64,000 bases of DNA. It comes from Isoetes taiwanensis. Lineage: Eukaryota > Streptophyta > Lycopodiopsida > Isoetales > Isoetaceae. The translations under genes were made by a program, and so were the position numbers. The notes beneath the pieces were generated by a model, which had not been told where the DNA came from, ran no database searches, and was given only the letters and a program-made list of their open reading frames with translations. The DNA lies in NCBI GenBank assembly GCA_021234155.1, contig JAJEKV010000014.1, positions 16,340,872 through 16,404,871 on the forward strand, given 5' to 3'. Of this stretch, positions 1 to 11,225 are shown piece after piece; positions within the stretch are counted from its first letter, which is position 1; the number at the start of each line of letters is the position of its first letter.

Positions 1-294
1 CAAACAAGTTGGACCAACAAATTTTCTAAGCAATGAACCTGCCTGAACAGTTTGCCTAGGCAAGTCCTTTAAGTCTATCCAGCATGGATAGATTTGGATT
101 CTATGCAAAGCTGAGGTCTTGAACTGGATCTATGAAAATGTAGGACCAAGGATGGTGGTCTGAGATTGTGGCAGGTCCTGTAAGTACGAATTCCACTCAA
201 AAAGTGTTGGTGGAGATGAAATGAGTAGACATGCTACAAATAAAAGGTGGTCCTTGCTCAAAGTTTGATGTTGTTGTGTTATGCTTAAGCAGGC
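1..294. other. 5' flank of the first PAN gene, no gene seen
   Basis: No coding or repeat structure was recognised. It is the upstream region of the gene starting at 295. No convincing TATA box or regulatory motif could be assigned. Confidence 0.5.
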
Positions 295-777
295 ATGGCT
301 GTTAACCTCTTCCTTTTCAGCACCATGTTGGTCATTCCATGCCAGATACTCTCATTTCTATCTCCCATCGCGGCTTCTTCAATAGATTGCAGTAATAGAG
401 CCAGTAGAATGGAGCTTTTGCCAGGTCTAAGTTATTTTGCAAACGTTTCACAGCTTAGGAGCTATCCAGGACAGATAACTGAGGAAGAATGCATCAAAAA
501 ATGCCTTATTACTTGCTCATGTGCTTCGGTAATCTATTCAAGAGCATTCATGTCCTGTTTTTGCACAGAGGATCTCCCATCCTTGAAGCAAGGCGTTTAT
601 AATGGCGATTCTGATCGAGTAACTTATTTGAAATTGCAAGGCCGTCGCAGAGAATTGTTGCACTTCTCGGATTGTAATAAGACGGCTATTATGGTATGGG
701 CAATAGTGCTGGGTTGCTTTGTACCATTCTTATGCTTTTGCATCTTCACGACCTGTACTTGCCTAACTAGATCATAG
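295..777 (+). CDS. Small PAN/Apple-domain membrane protein, kinase-less (copy 1)
   Basis: 160 residues, intronless, ATG start. Residues 1-28 form a hydrophobic signal peptide. The centre (about 38-115) reads as a PAN domain like that in the ectodomain of plant G-type lectin receptor kinases: EECIKKC at 64-70, further cysteines at 74 and 76, YSRA at 81-84, LPSLKQ at 94-99 and TYLKL at 110-114. Residues 131-151 are a transmembrane helix, followed by a short tail with cysteines at 154 and 156 that could be S-acylated. There is no lectin domain and no kinase, and the stop follows the membrane segment directly. Copies at 47548 and 48814 share the same design, so this is a family rather than a broken kinase gene. 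Extracellular ligand or partner binding is inferred from PAN domains in general; the actual role is unknown. Confidence 0.75.
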   Translation: MAVNLFLFSTMLVIPCQILSFLSPIAASSIDCSNRASRMELLPGLSYFANVSQLRSYPGQITEEECIKKCLITCSCASVIYSRAFMSCFCTEDLPSLKQGVYNGDSDRVTYLKLQGRRRELLHFSDCNKTAIMVWAIVLGCFVPFLCFCIFTTCTCLTRS

Positions 778-831
778 TATTTGCTTCTGTATATTCTGAT
801 TACTACATCTTTAATGTTACAAGAAACTTAT

Positions 832-853
832 CGCGGCGGCCAAGGCCGCCGCG
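832..853. repeat. GC-rich perfect hairpin, copy 1
   Basis: Two 10-base arms, CGCGGCGGCC (832-841) and GGCCGCCGCG (844-853), pair perfectly around a 2-base loop in AT-rich DNA, 55 bases after the PAN stop codon. A sister hairpin at 33908-33931 has the same arms and similar flanks (AAGAAA.TTATCG on the left, CGAAC.TTT on the right). It is therefore a dispersed element, not a chance palindrome. A terminator role is not implied in a eukaryote. Confidence 0.75.
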
Positions 854-1601
854 AACGTTTGTCTTTCCCAGCCCGTAACAAATGGCCTAACGTGCAACAT
901 CCTGCTTATTCTACCAAGGTGAATAAGTTTTTTTTCTTTAAAATCGCAATGGCTTAAAAGTAATGTTTAGGTTCTCTTCATCAATCAAATTTGCTGAACA
1001 TCTTCAATTAATCTTGGTGATTTATAGATATCACAGCAAGTCCAATCAAAAGATGGCACATACGCATCTTTTTGAGGATTGTGAAAATTTAACCAGCTTG
1101 ATGGGCTAAAAATCCAGATCCATCAATATTATGAAATTGGTCAGGTATCATATCTCACAATGTCATATGCAGGGATCTTTTTACAGGCGTTGCAGAAGGA
1201 AAACCACCACGAATTAATATACTCTTAGACAAATCTACTCCTTGAATAACGAAGAACAAAATCAGAGCGATTACCGGAATAGGACGAATCTGTTGTGAAG
1301 CATCTTGCCGTACACTAAGCAGCCTGATTTAAAGACTATGAGCAGCTGCAGAAGCTGTAATAAAGGATGACCGCAATGCAGTAGTTAAGGTAGCAATGTT
1401 GGAGGAAAGCCCTGTTTGGTGCAACAAGTCTGTCTATATTTATCCAAGACTATTTTATGAGCTAGATAATGTAAGCTACGAATGAAAAGCTTCAAATGAG
1501 AGAGCTTTTGGCGTTTGCTCCAATTTCATTTTTTGTGTATGTTCATTAATATTAGCTTTTAACTTAATGGATAGAAATCATCATGTCCCCTGCATTTATA
1601 G
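854..1601. other. Intergenic, nothing recognised
   Basis: AT-rich sequence without a supported reading frame, RNA gene or repeat. Confidence 0.4.
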
Positions 1602-1800
1602 TGAGCTACAGGCACATATGATTACTCATCCCTTTTCTGCACCAAACTGTGATCATATTTCTTCCAGCTCTGAGCTACAGGCTGCCACTATATGTACATA
1701 CGATTACTCATCCCTGCTCTGAGCTACAGGCTGCCACTATATGTACATACGATTACTCATCCCTTTTCTGCACCAAACTGTGACCATATTTCTTCCAGCT
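1602..1800. repeat. Degenerate tandem triplication
   Basis: Three copies of a unit starting GAGCTACAGGC begin at about 1603, 1672 and 1721. They carry the shared segments GATTACTCATCCC and TTTCTTCCAGCT. The middle copy is internally shortened. Confidence 0.8.
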
Positions 1801-2514
1801 CCACTGCATATGATAACAAAAATGCATTACTCTTCAATCTTTTGTGCATCTATAAAGACATGATGTGCATCTTAAAATACAGAGAAAGCAATTGCATCAA
1901 AAACCAGAAGATGGTGAATTGACCATACATTAGCAAATCTGGGAAAACATTGAAAATATTTACAGCATAACCAAATTCCAATCTTTTGACAATTATGAGT
2001 GTAAGATGGTGAAAACGCTTTGTGGTACATGTTGGTTAAAGAAATACATGTTGATTGCTCTTGATATGTGTTTTGTTGCGATGACTGATAAATGTTGTTA
2101 CCATATGGCAAGTGAGAGATCTGCGTGTGAGAGATCTGCAGCGTCACCAGGGTTGCTAATAGCCCTATTCATAGCCAATAGCCAATGTTCATCATAGCCA
2201 TATTCAAATTGATGTGCATTACCATAGCCAATGTTCAAAGCATTCACCACCAGCTCGTTTCCACCGTCCTGGATTTGCCCAACCATCTCATCAATTTAGA
2301 GGCCCTGCCTTGTCAAATCTCTGCTCCCCATGGATCCCAAGTTTCCCACGATCCCATTTTGTTTATGGAGGCCCTGCTACATACTAAACCCTCTCTTCAC
2401 GCCTTAATCCAGAGATTTCTTGACAACAAATCGTGGATTACTTCATGGATTTTGTTGTGGATCTTGCAGCGGTCACGAAGATCCCCGCCGCGATTCATCG
2501 CCACGGATGCGCTA
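1801..2514. other. Intergenic flank of the MULE
   Basis: No gene supported. Short AT-rich direct repeats of the type ATAGCCAATGTTCA occur near 2175-2240. The last bases (CTTGAAG at 2515-2521) are the candidate target-site duplication of the element that follows. Confidence 0.4.
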
Positions 2515-2528
2515 CTTGAAGGCGGAGA

Positions 2529-3146
2529 GGGTGAAAATATCCTTACCCGGTTTTGGTGATTCCATCGCGGTTATTCCCTACCGCGGAATCACAAACCCCC
2601 AACGGGATCCGTGCGGAGGCCCCGTTTCAGGTACCGACAAGATGCGGCAATAAATTCAATACCGTCCAGCGGAATCACAGCGGTAGAATCTTTGCCGGAT
2701 GGAATCTGCGTATTTATACCTCGTGAAGGAATCACGGCGGCGGAATCTGAGTCGGACGGAATCACTGCGGAATTATTCCACGCGATGGAATCGCGGCGTT
2801 GTAATACCGGCGGGATGGAATCCCACGTGAGGATTCCACCCGAAGGAATCACGTCGAGGGAATACCGTGGGGACGGAATCACTGCGGAATTATTCCCGCG
2901 ATGGAATCACGGCGTCGTAATCTGCCGGATGGAATCACCGCCCGAGGGATCCCCGCACGGAATCACCACCTTACAATTCCCCCGGACGGAATCACCATAT
3001 TCTGATTCCCCCGGACGGAATCACCACCTTACAATTCCTCCCGGCGGAATCACCACAATACGATTCCTTCGGACGGAATCACCAAGCAAAATCGATTCCG
3101 TCGGGGTGGAATCGTCGTCGCCGTGAATCCACCGGATGGAATCACC
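2529..3146 (+). repeat. Left terminal inverted repeat of the MULE
   Basis: About 618 bases, the inverse of 11226-11836. It is built from some fifteen degenerate units of 25-30 bases, each with GGAATCAC and often a facing GATTCC, for example near 2585, 2729, 2875, 2958, 3017, 3047 and 3075. MULE TIRs normally hold transposase binding sites and the gene promoter, so the array is probably both. One more unit lies just inside at 3298-3309. Confidence 0.9.
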
Positions 3147-3376
3147 AGTGGAATTCTCCAAGCGAATGCATGTTCGACCGCGTCGCAACATCAAGACCGC
3201 ATTCATGGACCAGATCGACGGCCGTGGTGTCGTCGTGAGTCCAACTCGCCGGAATTTAAAAAACGTGCATCCCCCGCACCCTTTTGTGTACCATGCGATG
3301 GAATCACCTCCTCTATTCATCGAGGGATTCACCGGCATTCCTCTCGCTCTAGGGCGGCACATCGGGAGCTTTCGGG

Positions 3377-6148
3377 ATGGATTTGGGCGAGAGGATCGAG
3401 GAGGTTAGTGCACGAAACAAGCGATTTGCATGTGTTGCTTGTGGGGGCAAGCTCGATAGCATTTTTATTGGCAGTGCAATCGGGCATTTGGCAAACAGAC
3501 CTGAGAAGGGCATTTTGATCCGCGATCGCACGGGTTATGTTAGAGCACCCGAGTCCCTGAACTGAAGGAGGAGGTAGTCAACCGGGTTTGGGCGTGCCAC
3601 ATTCCCACCTCATGGGTTGGGGATTTCATAGCCAGGGGGAGCAAAAAGTGGGGAAGCACCATGCGGTTTCTACATAAGAAGCTCTCAAAGAAATAAAGAG
3701 CTATCCAAACCGGGCAAAGGTTCATATTTGACTTTGAAGAGGTGTGAATTTCCTTTCCCTAGCTTGTGACAATTTATTTGGATTTTTAAAGCTTGTCCGA
3801 TTCATTCCCGTGCAACAAAGGTACTTGGTGTGTCTTTGGGCCGGAAGACAATTCCGAGAACACTCATGTTGTTGAGGATCGGCGTCCCCCCTCGAGGCCA
3901 AAAAGAAGGAAGAGGATTGAGAGAGGGGAGAGTGTTAGAAGGGTTGCCAATGTCATTTTACTTTGAAACAGCTCTATCTTCTTCCCAATTGCACTCAAAT
4001 TACCTATCACAAATGGGATCATGTGAACAAGCAAGGTGCAATCTGCCATGGTAAAGCACAACCTATTGAGAAAGGGTTGAGGTATAGGCTAGCACCGTGG
4101 CTCTCGCCTGAAAAGAAAGAATGGATCAAACAGAAGCTAGTGCACTATATAACACCTAGAATGGTGATGAACATCCACCAGGAGAGGGTGAACTTGAAGA
4201 AAGAACTGGTTGGTTTGGAGGGGTTGTGTAGGGGACGACATGTTGAAGATGCATGATGTCTACAATATTGATAAATTGGTGGCTCGAAATGTATGGAAGT
4301 TGCATGAAGACCAAGCAACAAGCATCAACATGTGGGTCCAACAACACCAAGATTGTGTCTTCCACTACGAACAAGGTGACATCTTTCAACTTGGGGTCAT
4401 GACTCCCATTCAAAGGGATGCCATGGTGAGATTCGGAAAGGATAGAGCTATATGCCTTGACTCCACCTACAAGACAAACGAGAAGAGGTTTGGTTGCTCT
4501 TTTTAGGTTTCTTTGAAATTAGGTTTGCTAAAGCGTGTTTCTATTTACATAGGTATTACCTCTTCACTCTCATTGGATTCGATGACCACTTCAATGGGCT
4601 GCCACTGGCTTGGATAATCACGAATACCCAAAAGAAAGAGACAATAGCTAGATGGTTGGAAGCTATGAAAGTGTGGATTGAACATCACGACGACACTTGG
4701 AAGCCCTCATGTTTTATCACCGATTCTTGTGACTTAGCAAGCACACAGCGATAAAGAAGGTAACATTGTTTGCTAGTTTTCCTCATTTTCATTCTAGCTT
4801 ATTTGGTTCCATACTAACCCATGTGTCAACTTTCCACCTCCACCATAGGTTTTCCCTACCGTACGTGTCAACCTTTGCATCTGGCACGTGAGGAGAGATT
4901 GGTTGAAGTGGTTGACAAAGAACGTGAAGAATAAAGATTTGAGGAACCAAATGTTCAAGGAGTTGGGCGAGATCATGTATGGAACAAAGTGTCCCCCAGG
5001 TAACAATGAGTATGGGGATGATTACATACAGGCTGTTAGAGAAGACGCTTCGAGGAAGTTGGAAGCATTAAAGAGAAAGTACCCACAATATCCAAAGTTG
5101 GCGGCCTACATGAGTCAAGAGTGGACTCGCAACATTTGTGATTGGGTCCTGGCCACAAGAATGTTTCCCCATTCCAATCAAGAAACCAATGCTGCAATAG
5201 AGGCTTCGCACAAGGCACTAAAATTGCGCCTCGGGATTTCCAAGTCCCAGTTAAAGGGCAGAAGGATAGATTGGCTACTTCACATGCTTGTCCATGATGT
5301 GGAGACCCACATGGCATACTCTAGGTAATTACTGGAAGTGACTAAAATTTGCTTCATGTATGCACTAACCCTCCATATTGTATCATTTGCTTGCTGACAG
5401 GGGGTTGAAGGAAGCTGGTTTTGTGATAAACACATCACAAGAGCAAATTATAGAGTCGGCTATTCGCGGGGCTAGGCAAATTCCCGATGATGCAGTCACA
5501 TTCGTGGACCTCGATGGAGGAGAGGCCTATGTCCAAACTCTCGATTTGAACCGCCAACCCTACTTTGTCAATGGGGCAAATAAGAATTGGGCGAGTTGTG
5601 ATTGCCCATGGGGCGCCAAGGGGAACATTTGCAAACACCAAGTGAAGGTTATCCAAATGATGGATAGGTACAGGGATCAAGATCTCCTTGAAGTTCTAGG
5701 GTCCCAACATGGAAATGCATCTGGTGGCATGGAGCTCTTGCGCCCATGTAGATCTGGTAACACCCATGCCAATATCCTTGAAGGGGCCGAGGTGGACATA
5801 ACTAGTCTACAAGATGATATTAAACCAACCCCAAGAGTTGGCTTGACAGTGGAAGATGCTAGGGCATCTTTGGAGTCTTGTGTTGCTAGGGTTATGGAGC
5901 GGGCCTCAAAGGATCCCACCCTCCTCATAGCCACCGAAGTGATGATGAGACAGCTTGACACAAGACTCGAAAGGATGAATGAGGAGGAGGCCAATGACAC
6001 AACCATAACATCTCTGCCAGTTTTGAGGGAAGAGGAGGCCTATGGCACGAGTCTTGCTAGGGTGAAACCACTCTTGGAAATAGGGAAGAAGGAAGCAAAG
6101 AAAAGGAAAGTTAGTTGGAAGGAATATGAAATGGAAAACCTTGCCTAG
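3377..6148 (+). CDS. MULE transposase (mudrA-like), spliced, two suspected frameshifts
   Basis: Cut-and-paste transposase gene read in pieces. A possible first exon is 3377-3565. The N-terminal region follows at about 3963-4256, then the first catalytic aspartate in ICLDSTYKTNEKR (4447-4487). A 65-base intron with GT-AG ends fits 4488-4552 and restores LFTLIGFDDHFNG. The second aspartate lies in FITDS (about 4715). An intron from about 4760 to 4848 leads to VFPTVRVNLCIWHV, which is typical of MULE transposases. Another GT-AG intron fits 5325-5400. The last exon has the SWIM zinc finger CDCPWG..GNICKH at about 5597-5640 and ends at 6148. The frame changes without a splice signal near 4150-4240 and just before 4750, so this copy is probably inactive. 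The start codon is uncertain. Confidence 0.8.
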
Positions 6149-6239
6149 ATGTATTAATACTCTATGTATAACCCTAACTACTACATGTATAAATAGTCTA
6201 TGTATAACCCTGACTACTCCATGAAATAGTACTCGATGT

Positions 6240-6895
6240 ATAAATACTCCATACACTTCAATCCCATGTGCCAAGTCACCATACACTCCAATCCCATGTG
6301 CCAAGTCACCATACACATGGAGTATTTATACATGGTGTATTTATACATCTAGTGCCAAGTCACCATACATGGATTACTTATACATGGAGTATTTATACAT
6401 GGAGTATTTATATATCTAGTATTTATACATGGAGTATTTATACATGGTGTATTTATACATGGAGTATTTATACATCTAGTATTTAAACATGGAGTATTTA
6501 TACATCTAGTATTTATACATGGAGTATTTATACATCTGGTATTTATACATGGAGTATTTATACATGGTGTATTTATACATGGAGTATTTATACATGGTGT
6601 ATTTATACATCTAGTGCCAAGTCACCATACATGGATTACTTATACATGGAGTATTTATACATGGAGTATTTATATATCTAGTATTTATACATGGAGTATT
6701 TATACATGGTGTATTTATACATGGAGTATTTATACATCTAGTATTTAAACATGGAGTATTTATACATCTAGTATTTATACATGGAGTATTTATACTTGTC
6801 GACCTGTATTTATACATGGAGTATTTATACATGGTGTATTTATACATGGAGTATTTATACATGGTGTATTTATACATGGAGTATTTACACATGGA
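6240..6895. repeat. Minisatellite with 15-bp unit and 262-bp higher-order repeat
   Basis: The unit is ATTTATACATGGAGT, alternating with variants ending GGTGT or CTAGT. A longer block beginning AGTGCCAAGTCACCATACAT at 6351 recurs at 6613, giving a 262-base higher-order period. It lies directly after the transposase stop, between the two convergent MULE genes. The Tyr-Thr-Trp-Ser-Ile repeat reading frames on both strands are by-products of the array, not genes. Confidence 0.95.
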
Positions 6896-7350
6896 ATCAC
6901 CATACACGGCCTTGGCACAGATGTATCGAGAAAAAACAGTTTGTATGCATGGAGAGGTTGTATGTGGTTGCAATTTGAAGCTGACTGAACATCAAGCAAC
7001 TTAGATTTATATTATCAAAAGAAGCCCTTAGGCAAGGTAGCTACCAGGAACTCAAAAGTCAAGAGGGATTCAGACTTCCTCCACATTCATAGATACGTGT
7101 GTTAATGAGAAAAAAGGGACGCTCCTCCTTCATGAATCATCGCCAGCCTATGCCAGAATCGGGCGGGCTCGTTTTGTCTGCGAAGTTCAAGCGGTGAGTT
7201 AGTTCAACAGGTTTGTAAAGAACATCAAGCGAATAGCGACCTTTGAAGTCGGACCTTGGCGGTAGACCCGGTTAACCTTCGAACTTGGGTCTCTGCGGCG
7301 AGCAGCTGGGGAACACAAAATCATCGTCATCTGTCTCGTCCTTGCACTCC

Positions 7351-7476
7351 TCCTTCGCTCGCTTAGAACCACCAGAATCTTTGCAGGCACACTCCTTCGC
7401 GCTGGAACCACGAGAATCTTTCGACCACACTCCGCCTTCGCTTTGAACCACGGAAACTTTGCGGCCACACTTTGCG
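7351..7476. repeat. Three degenerate ~42-bp tandem units
   Basis: Three copies of a unit containing GAACCAC, GAATCTTTG and CACACTCC lie head to tail inside the MULE. No function is assigned. Confidence 0.65.
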
Positions 7477-7589
7477 GATGGCGCCCGGCACTTGGTTCGC
7501 GTGAATGTAGGTAAACAGATTCTTTGCCCACTCCCCATCAAGCGTCTCGTGCCCGGGGATGTGTGAAACGTTGGAGACCTTCACAGGAA

Positions 7590-7990
7590 TCCTTATGCAC
7601 TCACAACCGCGTCCCGAAGGTATGGCGACAGAAATTGGCGGGACCTCTACGGGGTGCGACGACGGAGGCGGCTGCTGCAGACTCTCAAGCCTGCAATCCT
7701 TGAGCGCCTCAAGAAAACCGAGGTCCACCACGAGGACGCCGTCGATTACGGCTACTGGGGGGCAGTCCGCCATGCCTGGAACTCAGCTACAAATCGTAAG
7801 AACATCCATCGTTTGGTTTTACAGGCGAACATGATTCTTACCGATTTATAGAGCATGAGGAGGTTCTTTGGACGATGATGATATCTTTGGAAGCTAGCGG
7901 CGATGGGAAGCAAAGCGCCGAGCCGGGAAGATCGAAGCGCCTCCACCGAGAAATCCGGCCAAGGAATTATGATTCAATACGAAGAGGATG
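7590..7990 (+). pseudogene. Captured host-gene fragment inside the MULE
   Basis: The plus strand reads as ordinary conserved protein, unlike its surroundings. One stretch covers about 7610-7848, including LQTLKPAILERLKKT and VDYGYWGAVRHAW. After a one-base shift at about 7845 it continues to about 7980 with EHEEVLWTMMISLEASG and EPGRSKRLHREIRPRNYDS. It is GC-richer than the flanks, has no start or stop of its own, and is unrelated to transposase. MULEs often carry such pieces (Pack-MULE behaviour). The basic RSKR..RPRNY stretch suggests a nuclear or chromatin protein, but I cannot name the parent gene. A 29-base GT-AG segment (7796-7824) could be misread as an intron but is too short for one. 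Confidence 0.45.
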
Positions 7991-8009
7991 GCGCTGGTCC
8001 GGCGGGCGA

Positions 8010-8275
8010 AGTATGATTCCGTCCGGTGGAATCACCCCCTATGGGCCTAGATTTCGCCCTAAATTGTCCGGTTTAGCCGGCGGCGTGGCGCCCGTTCATT
8101 CCATTCGCGCGACGTCAGTTAAACGTCCGTCCGAGTGGCAGTCCTTTGACGTGACCAAGCAGTTAATGCCTGCGGCATGCAATGATGGGGGCGGGCATTC
8201 CATTGGATGGAATCACCAGCTTGTGATTCCACCGGATAGAATCACCCGCCGAGAGATTGCTTGCGAAGGAATCAC
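8010..8275. repeat. Internal cluster of TIR-type subrepeats
   Basis: GGAATCACC-type units recur at about 8024, 8208 and 8267, with a facing GTGATTCC at 8221 and a variant AGAATCACCC at about 8237. They match the subrepeats of the two TIRs but lie mid-element. The cluster could be a remnant of a nested relative or an internal binding site. Confidence 0.6.
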
Positions 8276-8279
8276 CTAC

Positions 8280-9435
8280 CCACACTCACGACCATTGGCC
8301 AGACAAATAGTTCTCTATTTTTTGAATGGACGGCATATTCGAATATTCACTTTCAAAAATTTCGAAACAGATTCGCGCTAAATTACTTTCAAATTCAAAT
8401 TCAAATGAGTTCAAAGTCTGAAACATTCCGGAAGTCAGAGTATTTTTGCTGTTATATTCACAGTTTCTCACATACATAATAAAAATTCAAGGCCCATGCA
8501 CCCTTAAACGGGTCATGGGGCCACCGTTTTCACTCCAATCTCCCTCAGGCAAGTGGAAGGTGGTTCTTCTTTGCTGCACACAGTCTCCCAGTTTTTGTAA
8601 CATCACTGCAAATGAGGACCTCAAATCGGTCGATCTCAAAGACGCCCAAACCATTTGGAAGCATCGACAAACCCAAGAATGGGAAAATTAGCACGAAGTT
8701 GAATAGACTAGATAAAATTGGACACATATAAATACCCACAGTTGCTCTTTGGTGTTGCGGATATCCCGCAAGAACCACTTGACGAAAACAGATGGTGTAG
8801 ATTCAAAATCACCGGTGTTTTTCTGTGAGGACCTTGAGAGACGCCGGGCATTGTGCAATCGGGCGACTCAAAACTCCACCTCTTCATAACGTCGGAAACA
8901 AACTGGGGCCAAAGGAATGAGAGAAACCCAAAAATTGACCGAAAGGGGCATAATTTTAACTTACAATGTGGCGAAAACAAAGGTGCAAGCTCGAGTGCAT
9001 GCCCGACATTGAATCAAATGGAGCAACACTTGGACACGGAGTCCGGAGCACGTGGCATGCATCGGCGTCTGAAACCAATATGAACAAGCTCCGGTGATTG
9101 CCGCAAACAATTGCAAAACCGAATTAAGGTTCAATTGCCCATGAATGGATTTAAACGGATTCTTTACCCGCTCATGGACGGGAAGTAATAGAACCCGACA
9201 TTACGCATCCGCCAATCCCCGCGATGAACGGTTCGGTGGGATTAATTTAGCAAACAGATCATATGAACGGATTGACCTTCCAAACTGTTCTCGAGAAAAA
9301 GCCCAAAATTTGCGGGATGCGAAAACATCTTTGTGATCTTACGTTTTTGGGGAATGGAATGTATCAAGGCCCGAGAGACCACATAGTCAGCGAATCAAAG
9401 CCTTGTGATGCTCGGGTAGTGCTTATAAGACTGAC
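8280..9435. other. MULE interior, no gene recognised
   Basis: Several short frames exist but none shows a motif or reads like protein. The short repeat TTCAAATTCAAATTCAAATG lies near 8388-8407. It may be intron or 3' region of the leftward accessory gene. Confidence 0.35.
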
Positions 9436-10866
9436 TTACAGTAGATAGGCACCAACACATTCTTCATTGATTCTGCAATCCACATCATCACCAGGACCGG
9501 GAACTGTCATGAAATCTTGGGCGAAGTTGCCATACACACGAAATTCTGCTGCTGATGATTTCTTGCCCACTCGAATGGCTGTGCTGCTTAGTGTCAGTGG
9601 GTATTTAAATGTAAAGTTACAGGTCCACCTCCCGGAAAGAAGACCTGATTGATAAGAGAACACTGAATTAAAAAAGCTGGCTTCCAGCCTATGCATCATG
9701 GGGATCTCAATTAAAGTGCCCTCCTCTTCCGATGGAGCTCTGGGATCGGGGAGTCCTGCTGAATGAATTGCCTCACGCAAACCCTCAATGTAGCTGGAGG
9801 TTTCAAACACTATATGGTTAGGGGCAAGATACTCCCTTTTTTTTTTTTTTGCCCTCTTCTTCCTTGGAGTTTTCGGGGAGCTCCTGAGTGGGAGCTTGCA
9901 CACTTTCCTGGGAGGGGGGGATGCAAGATCTCCTTGGGCCTGTGCGAGTTCCTTGCTAAAATCATCATTCTCTACCTGAGCTTGCTCTCTGGAATATGAA
10001 ATCTCGGCCTTCATCTCTTCAACTGTCAAACCAAACCTGGTGGCGATTTTTTTTCTAATTGCTTCCCTCTTCTGCTCCTCCAAAGTTTCCTCTACCGTCC
10101 GCCTTATCTCCACCTGTTGATTGACCCAAGCAGACCTCATAGCAGGATTAAGAAGTCCGTGCTCAATCTGCTCCTCTGCCATAGCCTCAGCCCTGCGCTT
10201 TGCCCTCACCAAAATCCGCCTAAGATTATGCTGCCACAGATAATCTTCATCCGGCGCCCGCTCGGCTTCACTTGGATTCAAAGTTCCTCTTCCTTACGCT
10301 CATTTTCGGAGCAAATGGTTTCCGACCTCTTGCCAAATGGCGTGACTTGTAATCATTCGTCATGGAATGCTTAGCGAGTCTGTGGATCTCCGGATCCCAT
10401 TTTTGGATGCTTTGCTACTACACCCACCGAATAAACAATACCACCGGCCATCTGCCCGATCCAATTTCCAGTTTTCGATTTCAGCATCCATGTATCCGGC
10501 GTTATCCTCAGGAGGGTTCTCCACGGCATCCTCTCCAAAATCTTCGGGCTCCTGGTAATGAACTTTTTCCTTTGCATCCTTGCACTCATTCTTTTCTTTA
10601 CTTACCGACGGCTCCCCCTTCCAAAGACCTGGGAATAATTCGGCCGCTCGACTAACAAAGCTAGCGCTGCGCACGGATGCAAGATCTGCCATCTCACCTG
10701 CGGCTCCAACTGGCTCAAAACCTGGAGGAAATTTAGGAGGGGAGTCCACCTCCGAATCGACCAGCTCTTCCGACAACGGATTGTTGGCAGCAAATTTGAA
10801 AGCGGAATTGGCAGAAGATTCTGCCTGGAAGTTCTCATTAACTGAGGTTCCAGGGCTTTGATCCAT
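9436..10866 (-). CDS. MULE accessory protein (mudrB-position), interrupted
   Basis: Transcribed leftward from the right TIR, convergent with the transposase. Part one starts with ATG at 10866 and runs to 10360 (168 residues). It is acidic and ends with WYCLFGGC, a possible start of a zinc finger. Part two (10281-9436, 281 residues open to its stop) has a charged helical region rich in Arg and Glu, a basic nuclear-localisation-like run KTPRKKRAKKKKR, and a folded C-terminus containing FFNSVFSYQSGLLSGRW. The 80 bases between them hold a third open frame (MTNDYKSRH..), so one or two single-base shifts or a short intron separate the parts. A 26-base direct repeat (GGAACGGAGGCGCCGGAACG) lies in the leader near 10915-10955. 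The position matches mudrB, but I see no clear homology to it; function unknown. Confidence 0.6.
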
Positions 10867-11225
10867 CTGAACAGCGAACAGAAAGGGACAAGAATTCGAG
10901 CGGGAGGGAGGAACGGAGGCGCCGGAACGGGGAGGAACGGAGGCGCCGGAACGAAGCTCTCAGAGAGAGGGCTTTTTGGCGCTAACGGTAGTGATTCCTT
11001 CGGAGAGGATCACTATCTTCAGCGGGAAGACGTGGCATGCGGTGATAGGACAATGAACATGCAATCATTTCCCTTGTCAGTCGGCAGTGTACGGCTAATA
11101 ATACCCGGCGTCGGACATTCAATTCAAAAGCTGAGCCCTGAATTTGGCACGGCTTTTTATATCAAATATCCACGGGTACCCGATGCCGACGTGGCACCGA
11201 CGGCCTGGATGCGTCCTTCAGTCAC

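Noticed and set aside
832-853. GC-rich hairpin as a Helitron 3' end
   Set aside because: No CTRR follows within the expected distance at either copy.
2611-3362. Long frames over the left TIR (and their counterparts at 11246-11811)
   Set aside because: Generated by the GGAATCAC repeat array; the same frames appear inverted in the other TIR.
6268-6978. Several frames with Tyr-Thr-Trp-Ser-Ile or Asn-Thr-Pro-Cys-Ile repeats
   Set aside because: They are translations of the 15-bp minisatellite in multiple frames and both strands.
7363-7773. Minus-strand 136-residue frame inside the MULE
   Set aside because: It overlaps the plus-strand captured fragment, which reads more like conserved protein, and its lower part runs through the 42-bp tandem repeats.
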